DNA of 64,000 nt from Sthenelais limicola (lineage: Eukaryota > Annelida > Polychaeta > Phyllodocida > Sigalionidae), in the NCBI GenBank assembly GCA_942159475.1, contig OW804094.1:18953067-19017066 (forward strand), read 5' to 3'. The notes beneath the pieces are model-generated. The model saw nothing but the letters and a program-made list of their open reading frames with translations. It ran no database searches and was not told the DNA's origin. Both the position numbers and the translations under genes were made by a program. This document shows positions 20,305 through 31,026 of this stretch, one piece after another. How positions within the stretch are numbered: position 1 is the first letter of the stretch; each line of letters begins with the position of its first letter.

Positions 20305-20359
20305 TTTGGTACCTTTAAATTTCTTCGGAGAGGGCTCACCCTTGCTATTTTGCTCCCTT
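20305..20359 (-). other. Leader region of the Ngaro-like element (boundary unresolved)
   Basis: Short stretch between the gag start and a broken family A end. The element's true 5' terminus is somewhere here or just beyond. Confidence 0.35.
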
Positions 20360-20383
20360 TCACATTTTCTGAAAATCTGACCC
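20360..20383. repeat. Family A MITE end fragment at the Ngaro boundary
   Basis: ACATTTTCTGAAAATCTGAC and CC are an intact family A right end with no interior, directly upstream of gag. It may be what is left of a MITE into which the Ngaro element inserted. Confidence 0.6.
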
Positions 20384-20497
20384 CCATATCTTTTACTGCA
20401 CAGAGGCTAGAGGTGACTTCTGTTGTCATGTAAGAAGAATGTTTTGACACCCAACCAATGTACAGGTAATGTATAAGGTTTGACACCCTCCACATAA

Positions 20498-20732
20498 GGG
20501 TCAGATTTTCAGAAAATGTACAATTGGCAGCTGTACACATTTAGTAAATTCTGCAAATTGGAATTGCAATTTGGTCAATACTAGGTAAATCCAAGTGTAT
20601 TCGGCATTGCATTGATTCTAGCAATCTGTTTGGCTAGGCTAAACTGGATTTTGAACTTAAATTTTGTCTTGAATGTGGGTTATTTGAGAGGTTTGGTGAA
20701 GGCGAATTGTACATATTCTGAAAATGAGACCC
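20498..20732 (+). mobile_element. Family A MITE, ATAA duplication
   Basis: Exact flanks ATAA at 20494-20497 and 20733-20736; right end reads GAGACCC. Confidence 0.91.
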
Positions 20733-20739
20733 ATAAAGA

Positions 20740-21295
20740 CAAGAATCCATGTAGCGAGCAAAATACAGGGCGGTTTGGCTTTGGCGTTGCATTGACTCAT
20801 GTTCTGGTGATTAAATGAATGATTTGGCGATTGACATTAGTATGAGCGACTATGCTGATTTGAGTCGCCGGAATTCTGGACGCTTAAATGAACATGCTTA
20901 AATTAAATTTAGCGTCCATCAGCATCCAATTGTGTCAGATTTTCAGAAAATGTACAATTCAACTTTGCCAATCTTCTCAAATAACCCAAATTTCAGACAA
21001 AAATAAACTTCAAAAATACAGTTTAACCTAGCCAAACAGATTGCTAGAATCAATGCAATGCTGAATATACTCGAATTTACCTAGTATTGACCAAATTGCA
21101 GCTTAATTTAGCAGAATTTACTGAATGTGTAGAGCAGCCAGTTGTACATTTTCTGGAAATCTGACCAAATTACTTTGGCGATCTATGGGCGTTTTTAACT
21201 GCGATATGGCTTTTAAATCGCCTCGTGGATTCCCGTCTTTAGTCCCAGATTGGATGCCCAGTGGGTTCTGACGGGGTGTTCTGCTTTGGCCACCA
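20740..21295 (-). repeat. GACGC-rich repeat E', inverted and rearranged copy
   Basis: 20820-20905 is the reverse complement of the 8520-8615 part (GCGACTATGCTGATT, TCTGGACGC). 21170-21225 is the reverse complement of about 7950-8012, while 21240-21295 matches 8068-8112 in the forward direction. A family A MITE (20932-21166) sits between. Confidence 0.65.
20932..21166 (-). mobile_element. Family A MITE inside the GACGC-rich repeat
   Basis: Left end GTGTCAGATTTTCAG, right TTTCTGGAAATCTGACC. Type a interior. Confidence 0.87.
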
Positions 21296-21299
21296 ACAT

Positions 21300-21533
21300 G
21301 GGTCAGATTTTCAGACAATGTACAATTGGCAACTGTACACATTTAGTAAATTCTGCTAAATTAGACCAAAAACCGTCAACACTAGGTACATCTGAGTATA
21401 TTTAGTATTGCCTTGATTCAAACAATCTGTTAGGTTATGTTGAACTGTATTTTGAACCTGATTTTCGTCTTAAGTGTGGGGTATTTGAGAGGATTGGTGA
21501 AGGCGAATTGTACATTTTCTGAAAATCTGACCC
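21300..21533 (+). mobile_element. Family A MITE, ACAT duplication
   Basis: Exact flanks ACAT at 21296-21299 and 21534-21537. Interior intermediate between types a and b. Confidence 0.93.
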
Positions 21534-21962
21534 ACATACTTACTCTGGCGTCGTCTACCAGCGATTTAAAGTATGGAACCATTTGTTTCAGTATCTTTTT
21601 ATGTACAGGAGCTCGAAATAATGAGTTTTCCTGGAGAAATAAATATATTAATGTTCGAGATATTTCAATTTTCGATGGTATAAATACCATATATAGATTC
21701 TGACAAGTAACCCTACACATTATACCTATTTCAGATCAGTATGTTGTCTAATTGGGATTTTTTTTTTAATTGGGCGATATTTAAAGGTAATAGGTATTTG
21801 CAATTACTGGCCTCTCATGAAAGAAATATAGTCTGTGCATGTTTAAATAGAATCAGTCATTTTTTATTTTTTTTAAAGAAATTTTATTCAGCACATTTTC
21901 ATGGTACATAATCTCATGATACTCAAGGAGAAAATGAATTTGCAGTACATGTATAAATTAAT

Positions 21963-22196
21963 GGGTCAGTTTTTCAGAAAATGTACAATTCAACTTCACC
22001 AATCTTCTCAAATAACCCAAATTTTAGACGAAAATAAAGTTCAAATACAGTTCAATCTAACCAAACAGATTGCTAGAATCAATGCAATGCCGAATATACT
22101 CGAATGTACCTAGTATTGGCCAAATTGCAGCCTATTTTAGCAGAATTTACTAAATGTGTACAGCTGCCAATTGTACATTTTCTGAAAATCTGACCC
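21963..22196 (-). mobile_element. Family A MITE, type a
   Basis: Full length, close to consensus; flanks TAAT and AAAT. Confidence 0.9.
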
Positions 22197-22244
22197 AAAT
22201 ACGCAATGCAATGAACACATTCACCCATACATGCACCAACACAT

Positions 22245-22479
22245 GGGTCAGATTTTCAGAAAATGTACAATTCAACTTCACCAATCCTCTCAAATAACCC
22301 AAATTTCAGACGAAAATACAGTTCAAAATACAGTCCAACCTAACCAAACAGATCGCTAGAATTAATGCAATGCCAAATATACTCGAATTTACCTAGTATT
22401 GGCCAGATTGCAGCCTAATTTAGCAGAATTTACTAAATGTGTACACCTGCCAATTGTACATTTTCTGACAATCTGACCC
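22245..22479 (-). mobile_element. Family A MITE, type a, ACAT duplication
   Basis: Exact flanks ACAT at 22241-22244 and 22480-22483. It lies 49 bp from the previous copy in the same orientation. Confidence 0.93.
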
Positions 22480-22625
22480 ACATTCGAGTTCATTTCTTTT
22501 GTGTGTGATGATACATTCAGTTCTTGATTGTATGTGTTCCTGTTTGTTGTTATTTGACTTAGTGGTAAAATTGTATATTGACAAGTTGTAGTCTAAAAGG
22601 CCAAAAAAAATGCAGTTTGTTTTTT

Positions 22626-22812
22626 TTTACAAAGAAAACTCATAAAAGCAGGAAAACATGTTTTCCTAACCCGGAACTGTCAAAAAGCACATTTCCCTTG
22701 TTTAAAACAAGTATTGTTAGGAAATTGACATTTTTCCTCAGTTACTAGAAGGTGTTTTCCTTAAAAACGAAGAGGCCTATACCTAGTTTTCGGCCGGATA
22801 AATCGGAAACAC
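22626..22812 (-). mobile_element. Family F element, partial
   Basis: GCAGGAAAACATGTTTTCCT, TGTCAAAAAGCACATTTCCC, then CCTAGTTTTCGGCCGGATAA and the terminal ATCGGAAACACA. Confidence 0.72.
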
Positions 22813-22884
22813 ATTTTATTGTTGGCCTAATAAGGAGTCGCACTACTGAAGCAGTTGAATGACGTCATGTAATTATAAATATGA

Positions 22885-22980
22885 CATTTTTCTTCAGTTC
22901 CTGGAAGGTGGTTTCCTTAAAACCAAAAGAAATTACCCGGCCACCTACCTAGTTTTCAGCCAGATAAATCAGAAACACAC
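22885..22980 (-). mobile_element. Family F element, right-end fragment
   Basis: ACATTTTTCTTCAGTTCCTG, GAAGGTGGTTTCCTTAAAA, CTACCTAGTTTTCAGCCAG, then ATCAGAAACACAC. The block TTGGCCTAATAAGGAG..GCAGTTGAATGACG between the two F pieces recurs at 23225-23300. Confidence 0.7.
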
Positions 22981-23214
22981 GTGGAGATTTTCAGAAAATG
23001 TACAATTTATCTTCACCAATCCTCTCAAATTACCCAAATTTTAGACGAAAATAAAGTTCAAAATGCAGTTCAACCTAACCAACCAGATTGCTAGCGTCAA
23101 TGCAGTGCCAAATATTCTTGAATTTACCTAGTATTGACCAAATTGCAGCCTAATTTAGCAGAATTTACTAAATGTGTAGAGCTGCCAATTGTACATTTTC
23201 TGAAAATCTGAGCC
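22981..23214 (-). mobile_element. Family A MITE adjoining family F
   Basis: Left end degraded to GTGGAGATTTTCAG, right end TGAAAATCTGAGCC. It splits the F-associated repeat. Confidence 0.84.
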
Positions 23215-23990
23215 ACGTAATGTTTGGCCTAATAAGGAGCGTAAGTAGTCCATGGCAGCGATCTTTTGAGTCGCGCAACTGTGGCAGTTGAATGACGACA
23301 TGATCTTTAATCATGTTCAGAAATCTGAAGTATTCTGAATACCCGATATCCATCACATCACACCAGGACAAAACAAAGACAAATGTCCACCAGAATCTTA
23401 AAACCTCCGATGGAGTGATTATTCATCGCCTACAATGCTATGGCTATGGAGATGGTTTACTTGATTAGAGATTACTGGGATATCCAAGTAGGGGAGAGCA
23501 GGGTAAGATTACCATCTTTTTCATTCAAAGTTTTGAGGGTATAATAATAAATATATGATAGAAAAATTAAATATTAATATTAAATTAAAAATTAAATGTA
23601 ATGGAGATATAATGGAACTTATTATGGTGGAGATTGTTTGGTTAATATTTTATTTAATTACTTCAATAGGTTATCTGCAAATTGCAAAGAATTTTTTTTT
23701 TACTTCTAGCTCAATTTATCCCTTGACTGGGGTAAGTTGAGCTGGGTATTCCTACAACAAGGTTATACATTAATATCAAAATGCTGTTAGCCGGATTAAA
23801 ACATGTTTAAGGTTTCAACAGGTATCATGTACGTCTAGAATGAAAACAGATAATCAGATAACCTTCTAATTTACTATTATTAGCCTTACCTAGTATGTCA
23901 CACATGTCGTGAAAACTTTTTTTTTTTTTTTTTTTTTGTCGTGAAAACGATACGATAAAAAACGGTGTTATCCCATGTCGGTCCTATACA
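23215..23990. other. No gene recognised
   Basis: Contains the TTGGCCTAATAAGGAG repeat block near 23225, a T23 run near 23915, and otherwise unique AT-rich sequence. Confidence 0.5.
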
Positions 23991-23997
23991 TGTACAT

Positions 23998-24217
23998 GGG
24001 CCAAATTTTCAGAAAATGTACAATTGGTAGCTCTACACATTTGGGAAATTCTGCTAAATTAGGCTGAAAAAAGATGAATAGCAGTATCGCATTGATTTAA
24101 AGTATCAGTTCTGTTATGTTATGTTATGCTGCATTTTGAAGCTCATTTTTGTCTTAAATGTGGGCTAATTGAGAGGATTGGTGAAGGTGAATTGTGTATT
24201 TTCTGGCAATTTGACCC
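23998..24217 (+). mobile_element. Family A MITE, type b, ACAT duplication
   Basis: Exact flanks ACAT at 23994-23997 and 24218-24221. A short internal deletion removes the CCGGGTATATCTG block. Confidence 0.92.
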
Positions 24218-24224
24218 ACATATG

Positions 24225-25110
24225 GATAGAGAAAAATAGTATAATGAATGATGGATAGGCTTCTTGCTCTATTTTCACTTGGATATTATGATAACTTACT
24301 TGTATGAATGTAAATGAGAAAAATGTAAAATGTAAAATATATTCTCACTATATAAACCACTTACAAACCCAGCAAACCAAGTATTCTCCTGATGAAGATC
24401 ACATCGATCGAAACATTGAGAAACCAATAAAGAAACCGAAACTTACTCATTTCCTTCATGGTGTTTTTTTTCGCGCTGAACCATCGTCAAGTAAAATATA
24501 TTTGTCTTGCTCTGTAAATTTAGTTAAGGGCATACTGGTAGAACTACATGGTGGAATTTATTGTCCGATTCCGGTAACTGTCTTTAAACTGGAGTAAAAA
24601 TTCAATATTAATTATAATATATATAAGCGGGAAACGGCGATTTTTTGTCAGGCATGTTCTTAGAATCTGTAATGTTACCAGCCATCCAACTACTTTGCTA
24701 CTACTGCTCTGTACAGTTCCATCGACCCTTTCTGGTGGACAATATAATTATGTGTTTTGTGATTTGGTTGAAAATATAGTATAATGAATGACGGATAGGC
24801 TTCTTGCACTATTTTCACTTGGATATTATGATAACTTACTTGTATGAAAGTAAATGAAAACGTAAAATATATTTGTCTTGCTCTGTAAATTTAGTTAAGG
24901 GCATACTGGAAGAACTACATGGTAGAATTTATTGTCTGATTCCTGTAACTGTCTTTAAACTGGAGTAAAAATTCAATATGAATTATAATATATAAGCGGG
25001 AAACGGCGATTTTTTGTCAGGCATGTTCTTGGAATCTGTAATGTTTCTGCTCTGTACAGTTCCATCGACCCTTTCCAGTTGACAATGTATACATTCGGTT
25101 TACAAGTGAC
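24225..25110 (+). repeat. Two-copy tandem duplication, about 545 bp, second copy deleted
   Basis: TAGTATAATGAATGA.GGATAG to GATTTTTTGTCAGGCATGTT occurs from 24236 and again from 24778. The second copy lacks about 140 bp that contains the hammerhead-like motif. The downstream third overlaps family I. Confidence 0.85.
24389..24414 (+). other. Hammerhead-ribozyme-like core 1
   Basis: CTGATGA (24389-24395), a GATC/GATC stem with a 5-base loop, then GAAAC (24410-24414), followed by ATTG..CAAT that could be stem III. An extra A precedes stem II, and the expected G-U-H cleavage triplet after stem III is absent, so self-cleavage is doubtful. Confidence 0.4.
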
Positions 25111-25252
25111 CTTGGGTGAAAATGTGACTTTGAAGCCCTTTGTAAAAGGGATATCCACACTCTATTTATAGCCTTTTGTATGGACAAATGTCAAAAGTGA
25201 GGAGCACATGACATGACTGCCTCTTGTAGGAAAACATAATAATCTCATGCCT

Positions 25253-25785
25253 TCATCCCTGACAGCATCCCACGTCCCTGACAGCATCCCTGACAATGCC
25301 ATCCCACGTCCCTGACAGCATCCCTGACAATGCCATCCCACGTCCCTGACAGCATCCCTGACAATGCATCCCACGTCCCTGACAGCATCCCTGACAATGC
25401 CATCCCACGTCCCTGACAGCATCCCTGACAATGCATACCACGTCCCTGACAGCATCCCTGACAATGCATCCCACGTCCCTGACAGCATCCCTGACAATGC
25501 CATCCCACGTCCCTGACAGCATCCCTGACAGCATCCCTGACAATGCCATCCCACGTCCCTGACAGCATCCCTGACAATGCCATCCCATGTCCCTGACAGC
25601 AGCCCTGACAATGCCATCCCACGTCCCTGACAGCATCCCTGACAATGCCATCCCACGTCCCTGACAGCATCCCTGACAATGCATACCACGTCCCTGACAG
25701 CATCCCTGACAATGCATACCACGTCCCTGACAGCATCCCTGACAATGCATACCACGTCCCTGACAGCATCCCTGACAATGCAACG
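25253..25785 (+). repeat. Minisatellite, 33-34-bp unit, about 15 copies
   Basis: Unit CCCTGACAGCATCCCTGACA then ATGC(C)ATCCCACGT. I count 15 CACGT or CATGT unit ends. Units vary by a single C (34 or 33 bp) and by CATCC/CATACC; one junction carries an extra GACAGCATCCCT. On the minus strand it lacks stops in all three frames, so open frames across it are not evidence of a gene. Confidence 0.95.
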
Positions 25786-25800
25786 GTGAAGGACAGGGAG

Positions 25801-25915
25801 GTGTGAGTGAGTGAGTGAGATTAGTTGCTTTACGCCCTTATCAACACATTGAAAGGTTATATCAAGGGTGGAAGAGCTGAGAGGGAGGCAGTTTATGATC
25901 TTATCCGGGATATAG
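25801..25915 (-). mobile_element. SINE-like retroelement, second copy
   Basis: Reads (GTGA)n, GATTAGTTGCTTTACGCCC, TTATCAACAC, ATATCAAGGG, GAGGGAGGCAGTTTATGATC: the reverse complement of 1680-1798. The SINE's CT-rich part merges with the following purine tract, so the far end is uncertain. Confidence 0.78.
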
Positions 25916-26090
25916 AGATAGAGAAGAAGGGAGAGAGAGACAGAAAAGGGAGAGAGAGAAGGGAGACAGAGACAGAGAAAGGAGAGGGAGGTGGTCCGAG
26001 GAGAGAGAGGATCTGGGGGAAGGAAGAGAAATGGGAGGGGGAGAGTGAAGAAGTGGGGAGGGAGAGGGTGGGGGGAATCGGAAAGGATTA
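25915..26090 (+). repeat. GA-rich purine tract
   Basis: GAGAGA/GGGAGA-rich, continuing from the SINE's purine-rich section. Confidence 0.85.
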
Positions 26091-26236
26091 GTGGAGTGGA
26101 CCAAGGTATGAAAGACGAAATATTGAGAGGGAAAATAGTCAAGGTGGTTTAGCTAATGGTTTAGCAACTGTTTATGGAAAACATCAATCATCCGGTATAA
26201 TTTCTATACCATACAACTTTCAGTGGACCTTCATAT

Positions 26237-26644
26237 GTGATGTGTTTCAGGAAAATGAGTCATAAGTCGCAAAATTATATTCTTCAAAGTGTTTATTTTA
26301 CAAGATTACTTTATTTGAATGTTCTGATTTGTTGGGAGTTTATCACTTATAGTGATATCAATCAATGTATTAAATTTCAGGACATTATTAATAATATATC
26401 TTTTCGTTTTAAAGGACCACATATGGAGTATATTTAGTTACTCTACTGGTTATTGCCTCCCAGAAATATTACAAACTTTTTTTTCCAAAAATAAAAATAT
26501 TAAACTTAAAATCTTAAAACTTAAAATTAGATTATTAGACTGTTTACTATCATTGGAATCGGCTTGATCTCATCTTTTCAAATATAATGGAATCTCAAAA
26601 TCTATTTTTTGCGACTTATGACTCATTTTCCTGAAACACATCAC
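26237..26644 (+). mobile_element. Family G MITE, complete, 408 bp
   Basis: Perfect or near-perfect 36-bp inverted ends: GTGATGTGTTTCAGGAAAAT, GAGTCATAAGTCGCAA at left; TTGCGACTTATGACTCATTT, TCCTGAAACACATCAC at right. The interior is AT-rich without coding capacity. Related pieces at 3593, 58068 and 61359. Confidence 0.9.
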
Positions 26645-26649
26645 TGAAA

Positions 26650-27869
26650 CACATAAGGTCAAGGTCATTGTCCCTAAAGTTAAAATCTCAAATATACTGA
26701 GAAGAAAAGAAGTATTTTAAGGTCAAGTATTTTAAGGCTGTGTATTGTATTTAGTCAGACTTGTCACATTCTCCCAGCCCTAAAGTTATAATCAATCTTA
26801 GAGCAATAGGTTTTGAATTTTTTTTTATTTCGATTTCAGGCCAAGACATTTGCAATGATTGAATACAAAAGACGCTTGTCCCCAATGTGAATATTTGTTA
26901 GCATTGCCTTTCAAAACGAAAAAAGAACTTCCATCATTCATGATTATCAATAAGTATTACAGAAGTCGACTGTTATCTCTACTCTTCTACATATTAAACC
27001 TCCTCGCTCTTATATGGCTGGTCCATTTTAAATACAATAGCTATGCGATTTATAATCATGGTCATATCATATTACAAATACATTCATTTCTCAAGACATC
27101 AAGTTTCTCAACATATAGGCCTAAACATCGCATGAGAAGGACATTTAGTTAGTAAAAACTGCGAGTCCGATTAAAAAAAGAAAATAACCCTGAACTAATA
27201 CCTAAGTCAATGTCATTATATTCACGGTCAAAAGGTATAGCTGTTGCATATAATCCAAATTGCATTTGGTTAAGGTACATGTTGGGTAGATTTTTCATTA
27301 ATTTTGTGCTAAATTGGAGAAATGGGTGGTCGTAGGGATACCTAAATGTGAATGTCCTAAAGCTTTTTTTCTTTATTTCTATCATAATGCTCAACGATTT
27401 AGCTACATTTGACACATTATTCCAACAAAATCGGACCAGTGGTAAAAATTTTGCAACTTTGCAAGGATTTTCAGAATTGTACCCTCTAACGTTCATAGGC
27501 CCTTTTAGTTGGAATAAATATAATCCTCATTCTGTGCTTTAAATATATCACATACTTTGACCAAGCTTATTTTTCTGAGTCTTTGTATCAAGTTTGTAAG
27601 CTATGGGAAATATGATCTGTGAATATTAAACCAATGTCATTTGGGAATCATTCATGTGGTATGGAATGTTTCTACATGTAGTGAAGGTGTCTGATTTAAG
27701 ACCTTGAGTATGGTTAAAGGTCAAGGTCAAGGCCATATATGCATTTCCTTTTAATGTCTGCGAATTTCTGAGAAATACCAAGGGCACATCCTCCTTAGTG
27801 GCAACAACAATGGCTGACAGCTGGAATGATTGTGCATTTGTCGGTAAGTATTTTTCCCCTTTCAGCATC
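26650..27869. other. No gene or repeat recognised
   Basis: About 1.2 kb of AT-rich unique sequence. A 115-codon minus-strand frame at 27149-27496 matches no family I know and has no splice context. Confidence 0.45.
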
Positions 27870-27873
27870 ATGT

Positions 27874-28108
27874 GGGTGAAATTTCCAGAGACTGCACAAT
27901 TCACATTTAGAAACCCTCCCATATAACCCAAATGTAATACAAAAATGATACTCAAAGCACAATTCAACATAACCAAACACATCCTTTGAATCAAGGCAAT
28001 ACCAAATATACCCATATATAGCTAGTATTTACCATTTTTCAGTCGAATTTAGCAGAATTTACTAAATGTGTAGATTTGCCGATTGTACATTTTCTGGCAA
28101 ACTGACCC
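27874..28108 (-). mobile_element. Family A MITE, type c, ATGT duplication
   Basis: Exact flanks ATGT at 27870-27873 and 28109-28112; right end TTTCTGGCAAACTGACCC. Confidence 0.92.
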
Positions 28109-28266
28109 ATGTACGGTTTTGAGTTTACAGTAGTAGTTTACCTTAACATTCCTAAGACTGTGGAAATGTCATATCAATTAAACTATTATCTAAATATCAG
28201 GGTCTATCATTCCATTCCATTAACATGAAGAATAACGTATTGGATCCAGTAAATACAGTTACTTGT

Positions 28267-28437
28267 GGGTGAAACCGTCAGTAAATGTCAGTAAATGTAC
28301 AATTCGTCTTCACCAATCCTCCAGATAACCATAATTTAAGACAAAAATGAGGTTCAATTTGAAGTTCAACTATTGACCATTTTTCAGTCTGATTTAGCAG
28401 AATTTGAGAAACATGTAGAGCTGCTGATTGTACATTT
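28267..28437 (-). mobile_element. Family A MITE, internally deleted
   Basis: Left end has a duplicated GTCAGTAAAT. About 60 bp of interior is missing, and the right end decays after ATTGTACATTT. Confidence 0.78.
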
Positions 28438-28474
28438 GTGTGCCCTAGAGCTGATGGAAAGAGAACACCCAGTA

Positions 28475-28826
28475 ATAGGGGATTTGCATAGCCGCAATTT
28501 TGAATTTTGATTCTCATGGAATTATGGGACTAATGGTACAGTATAAAATCTATAGAAAACATGTTATCTTCAGCATGGACTATTTATCAATGATCCAATG
28601 TCAGTATCCACGTGTTATACATGTTTCAATAACACAAGCCTCCATCCTTCCCATCATGCATTTGGTTTTCATAGATCATTATAAATACAAGCTATTACAT
28701 TGGTGAAAACATTCTTGCAAATTTCTGTAAAAATGTTCCGAAATAATTGCATGTCAGATTTCATCAGAATCCATCCCAGCATGCACTGCAGTAGACATGC
28801 GCAGTGAGACATGCAACTACCCTATT
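28475..28826 (-). mobile_element. Family B MITE, full copy
   Basis: TAATAGGGGATTTGCATAGC at left, ATGCAACTACCCTATTA at right; reverse orientation relative to 8115. Confidence 0.86.
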
Positions 28827-28939
28827 ATAAACCTTCCCTGTGATATGGACAGGTCTTGTTACCTAAAGCTGAGTCACCTGGTTTGAATTGTTAAAGGACA
28901 ATGCTAGTAATAATCAAGGTAGGACCGTAGATGGTCATT

Positions 28940-29062
28940 TATATATCGAGTTATCCCGGTTGTCTTAGTGGTGATATAATAGTGGGTTGGAAATAAAACC
29001 CCTGGTTGTTGGTTTCAATATTTTATTTACACTAGCTTTCGGGCTTTGGTGCCCTTCATCAG
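28940..29062 (-). repeat. Repeat end carrying hammerhead-like core 2
   Basis: On the minus strand: CTGATGA (29062-29056), a GGGC/GCCC stem with 6-base loop, GAAA (29040-29037), then GCTAGTGTAAATAAAAT and ATTGAAACCAACAACCAG. Stem II is stronger than in core 1. Stem III and a cleavage site are not evident. I recall comparable CTGATGAAGGGC..GCCCGAAA strings at the ends of animal retroelements; which family is not certain. Confidence 0.5.
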
Positions 29063-29183
29063 TAATCTAGTAATAATCAGTTTATATTTTTTTTTATATG
29101 TGACGAAACTAAAAACAACCTCCACTCCCTTCAAAACTGCTACCAGGTACTGAGAGAAGGAACTCTCTCTTGACTAATAATAA

Positions 29184-29363
29184 TCAAATTTAAGACAAAA
29201 TTGAGGTACAAAATACAGTTCAACATAACCAGACATATTTATTGAATGATTACAATACAGAATACACTCAGATATGCCTAGTATTTACCAATTTTCACTC
29301 TAATTTAGCAGAATTTGATAGATGTGTAGAACTGTAGATTGTGCATTTTCTGAAAATCTGACC
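29184..29363 (-). mobile_element. Family A MITE, left part missing
   Basis: Starts at AAATTTAAGACAAAATTG, ends TGAAAATCTGACCC. Confidence 0.82.
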
Positions 29364-29490
29364 CCCTTTGCAAAACAATATTTTTTTATCATAGGTCCTA
29401 TCCAACTTTTTTCCACAATATCAGTGAACGCCTCGCTTCAACTCAGCGGCGATTGATGTCATATTCACATCATGAATAATGATCAGTTAA

Positions 29491-29720
29491 GGCTGGTCTC
29501 CACTGGCTGCAGTAAGTTCTGCGAGGTCTGCGGTAAGCTCTGCGGTAAGCCTTGCGATGGTGCTGTGAGGGTGAGAAGTGGCGAGGACCTGCCTACATGG
29601 CCAGTGAACCATGTAGGCAGGACCTCATCATTCCTCTCCACATACAGAACCAGCACAAACCATTGCAAGGCTTACCGCAGAGCTTACCGCAGAGCTTACC
29701 GCAGCCAGTGGAGACCACCC
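29491..29720. mobile_element. Foldback element E, intact, TTAA site
   Basis: Inverted arms of about 80-100 bp: TGGTCTCCACTGGCTGC, TCTGCGGTAAGCTCTGCGG, then GCCTACATGG at the centre, and the complement on the right ending GCAGCCAGTGGAGACCACCC. Internal triplication of CTTACCGCAGAG. TTAA at 29487-29490 and 29722-29725. It is the uninterrupted paralog of 2913-3343. Confidence 0.9.
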
Positions 29721-29725
29721 TTTAA

Positions 29726-30099
29726 TCACTAATTACTATATTGAGAAGAGAACATTGCTTTTATTTGAGGCGGATAATATGTACTTTTTTGGCAACAACA
29801 AATTAATTACAAAATTCATGATTGACTATTTATTCCGATAGAAAGTACGGAATTGTCCTCAGGCCACTAAAGGTAGGTTTTCCGACCCGTCCAAAATGAT
29901 GAATAAATAATAGTTGTACATGTGACAAAAATTGCTCGGATAGTCAGCTACAATTTACAGTTTACAGTGAGATCATTTTTACAGCAAGCTCAATTTACAG
30001 TACTCTGCCGTATTGTGTATGCGATGTTTAAAGCAGCAAGTTTTTTTTTGTTTTTTTTTTGTTTTAAATTTCAATTAAGGCCAATACATTTAATAAGAT
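29726..30099. other. No feature recognised
   Basis: AT-rich. Short CAGTTTACAGT-type repeats near 29950-30000. Confidence 0.45.
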
Positions 30100-30103
30100 C
30101 CAA

Positions 30104-30720
30104 TGTAAATACGCTGTGTTTTGTTGTTAAAGATGTTTATTCAGCAGAGTGAAATTATGTAATTATACACTATTCCCATACGAGACTGATATGAGTGAAA
30201 CATTTTACAAATATACATTCATTACAACAAAAGGAAAATTTATAATATATCATTCATAGCCATAAAAAAGGCATTAATCAGAAAAAATAGAGACACACAC
30301 ATAAAAACCATCACCCGGGCAGCATCCTATCACTACAATGGGAGATTCACAAGTGTTTATCCGAGACAATATACAAAAAAATCAAGAGAAATGCTATTAA
30401 ATCCAGGCATGTACGACCGAAAGGGCATTTCAAAACACAGAACAAGTCACATAAAAAAACAATGAACAAGAGGAAAATAGATATTATAGCTTAATCATAG
30501 AAGGTCTACAGGTTCTGGTATTACCCAAATATTCTGACTATCAGAGAAAGCATTTGTGCAGTTTTTTTATTTGATTTTTAAAAAAGGTCTGATCATCCGC
30601 AATTTTTATCTCCCTGGGAAGCGAGTTCAAGAATGTGAGAATTATTCCATGGCACTGACCCTGTTATTAGTCTATTTGCTCTCATATTGTAAATGTGTCC
30701 CTCATGGATATTCTCAGGCG
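30104..30720 (-). mobile_element. Decayed LINE, 3' part
   Basis: Minus strand from about 30640 reads a degraded ORF2 C-terminus with NSLPREIKIADDQTFFKNQI-like text, the usual last block of CR1/L2-type ORFs. It is followed by a non-coding tail ending AATAGTGTAT..GCTGAATAAACATCTTT near 30110. The same tail occurs at 56893-57010. Frameshifts and stops are frequent. Confidence 0.55.
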
Positions 30721-31020
30721 TTGCCTATACACAAAAAACAGGTTCCAAATTATTCCAACCATTTTTTAAAAAAAAGAATTATAAAAAAATATCAAGATAT
30801 CATTCTACATATAAATCATCAAAATCAATATAAAACAGATCACTACTCAACTGTAATAACAAAAATATTTTTTAAAAAAACAACAAAAAACATAAATGAG
30901 AGGTAGCATCTCGCCTGAGATGCCCTGTTGGTGTTGGTTCCCTCCACGTAAGCTGCCAAGTAGGCCCTGGTCGCCATCTGGTAAAGTCTAGTTTCAGCAA
31001 GCTCTGGAATTATAAGAAAG
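30721..31020. other. AT-rich low-complexity sequence
   Basis: 30750-30890 is A-rich (AAAAAAATATCAAG, CAATATAAAACAG). No feature recognised. Confidence 0.45.
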
Positions 31021-31026
31021 CACTGA

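Noticed and set aside
24389..24414. Active hammerhead ribozyme
   Set aside because: The core is suggestive, but the cleavage triplet after stem III is missing and an extra base precedes stem II, so I report only a hammerhead-like core.
25253..25785. CRISPR array
   Set aside because: Units abut each other with no unique spacers, and the window is eukaryotic.
25162..26142. Three overlapping minus frames of 176-326 codons with repeated CQGCCQGRG-type text
   Set aside because: All are readings of the 34-bp minisatellite, which lacks stops on that strand.
27149..27496. 115-codon minus-strand frame
   Set aside because: No recognisable motif, no flanking splice signals in phase, and composition as its surroundings.
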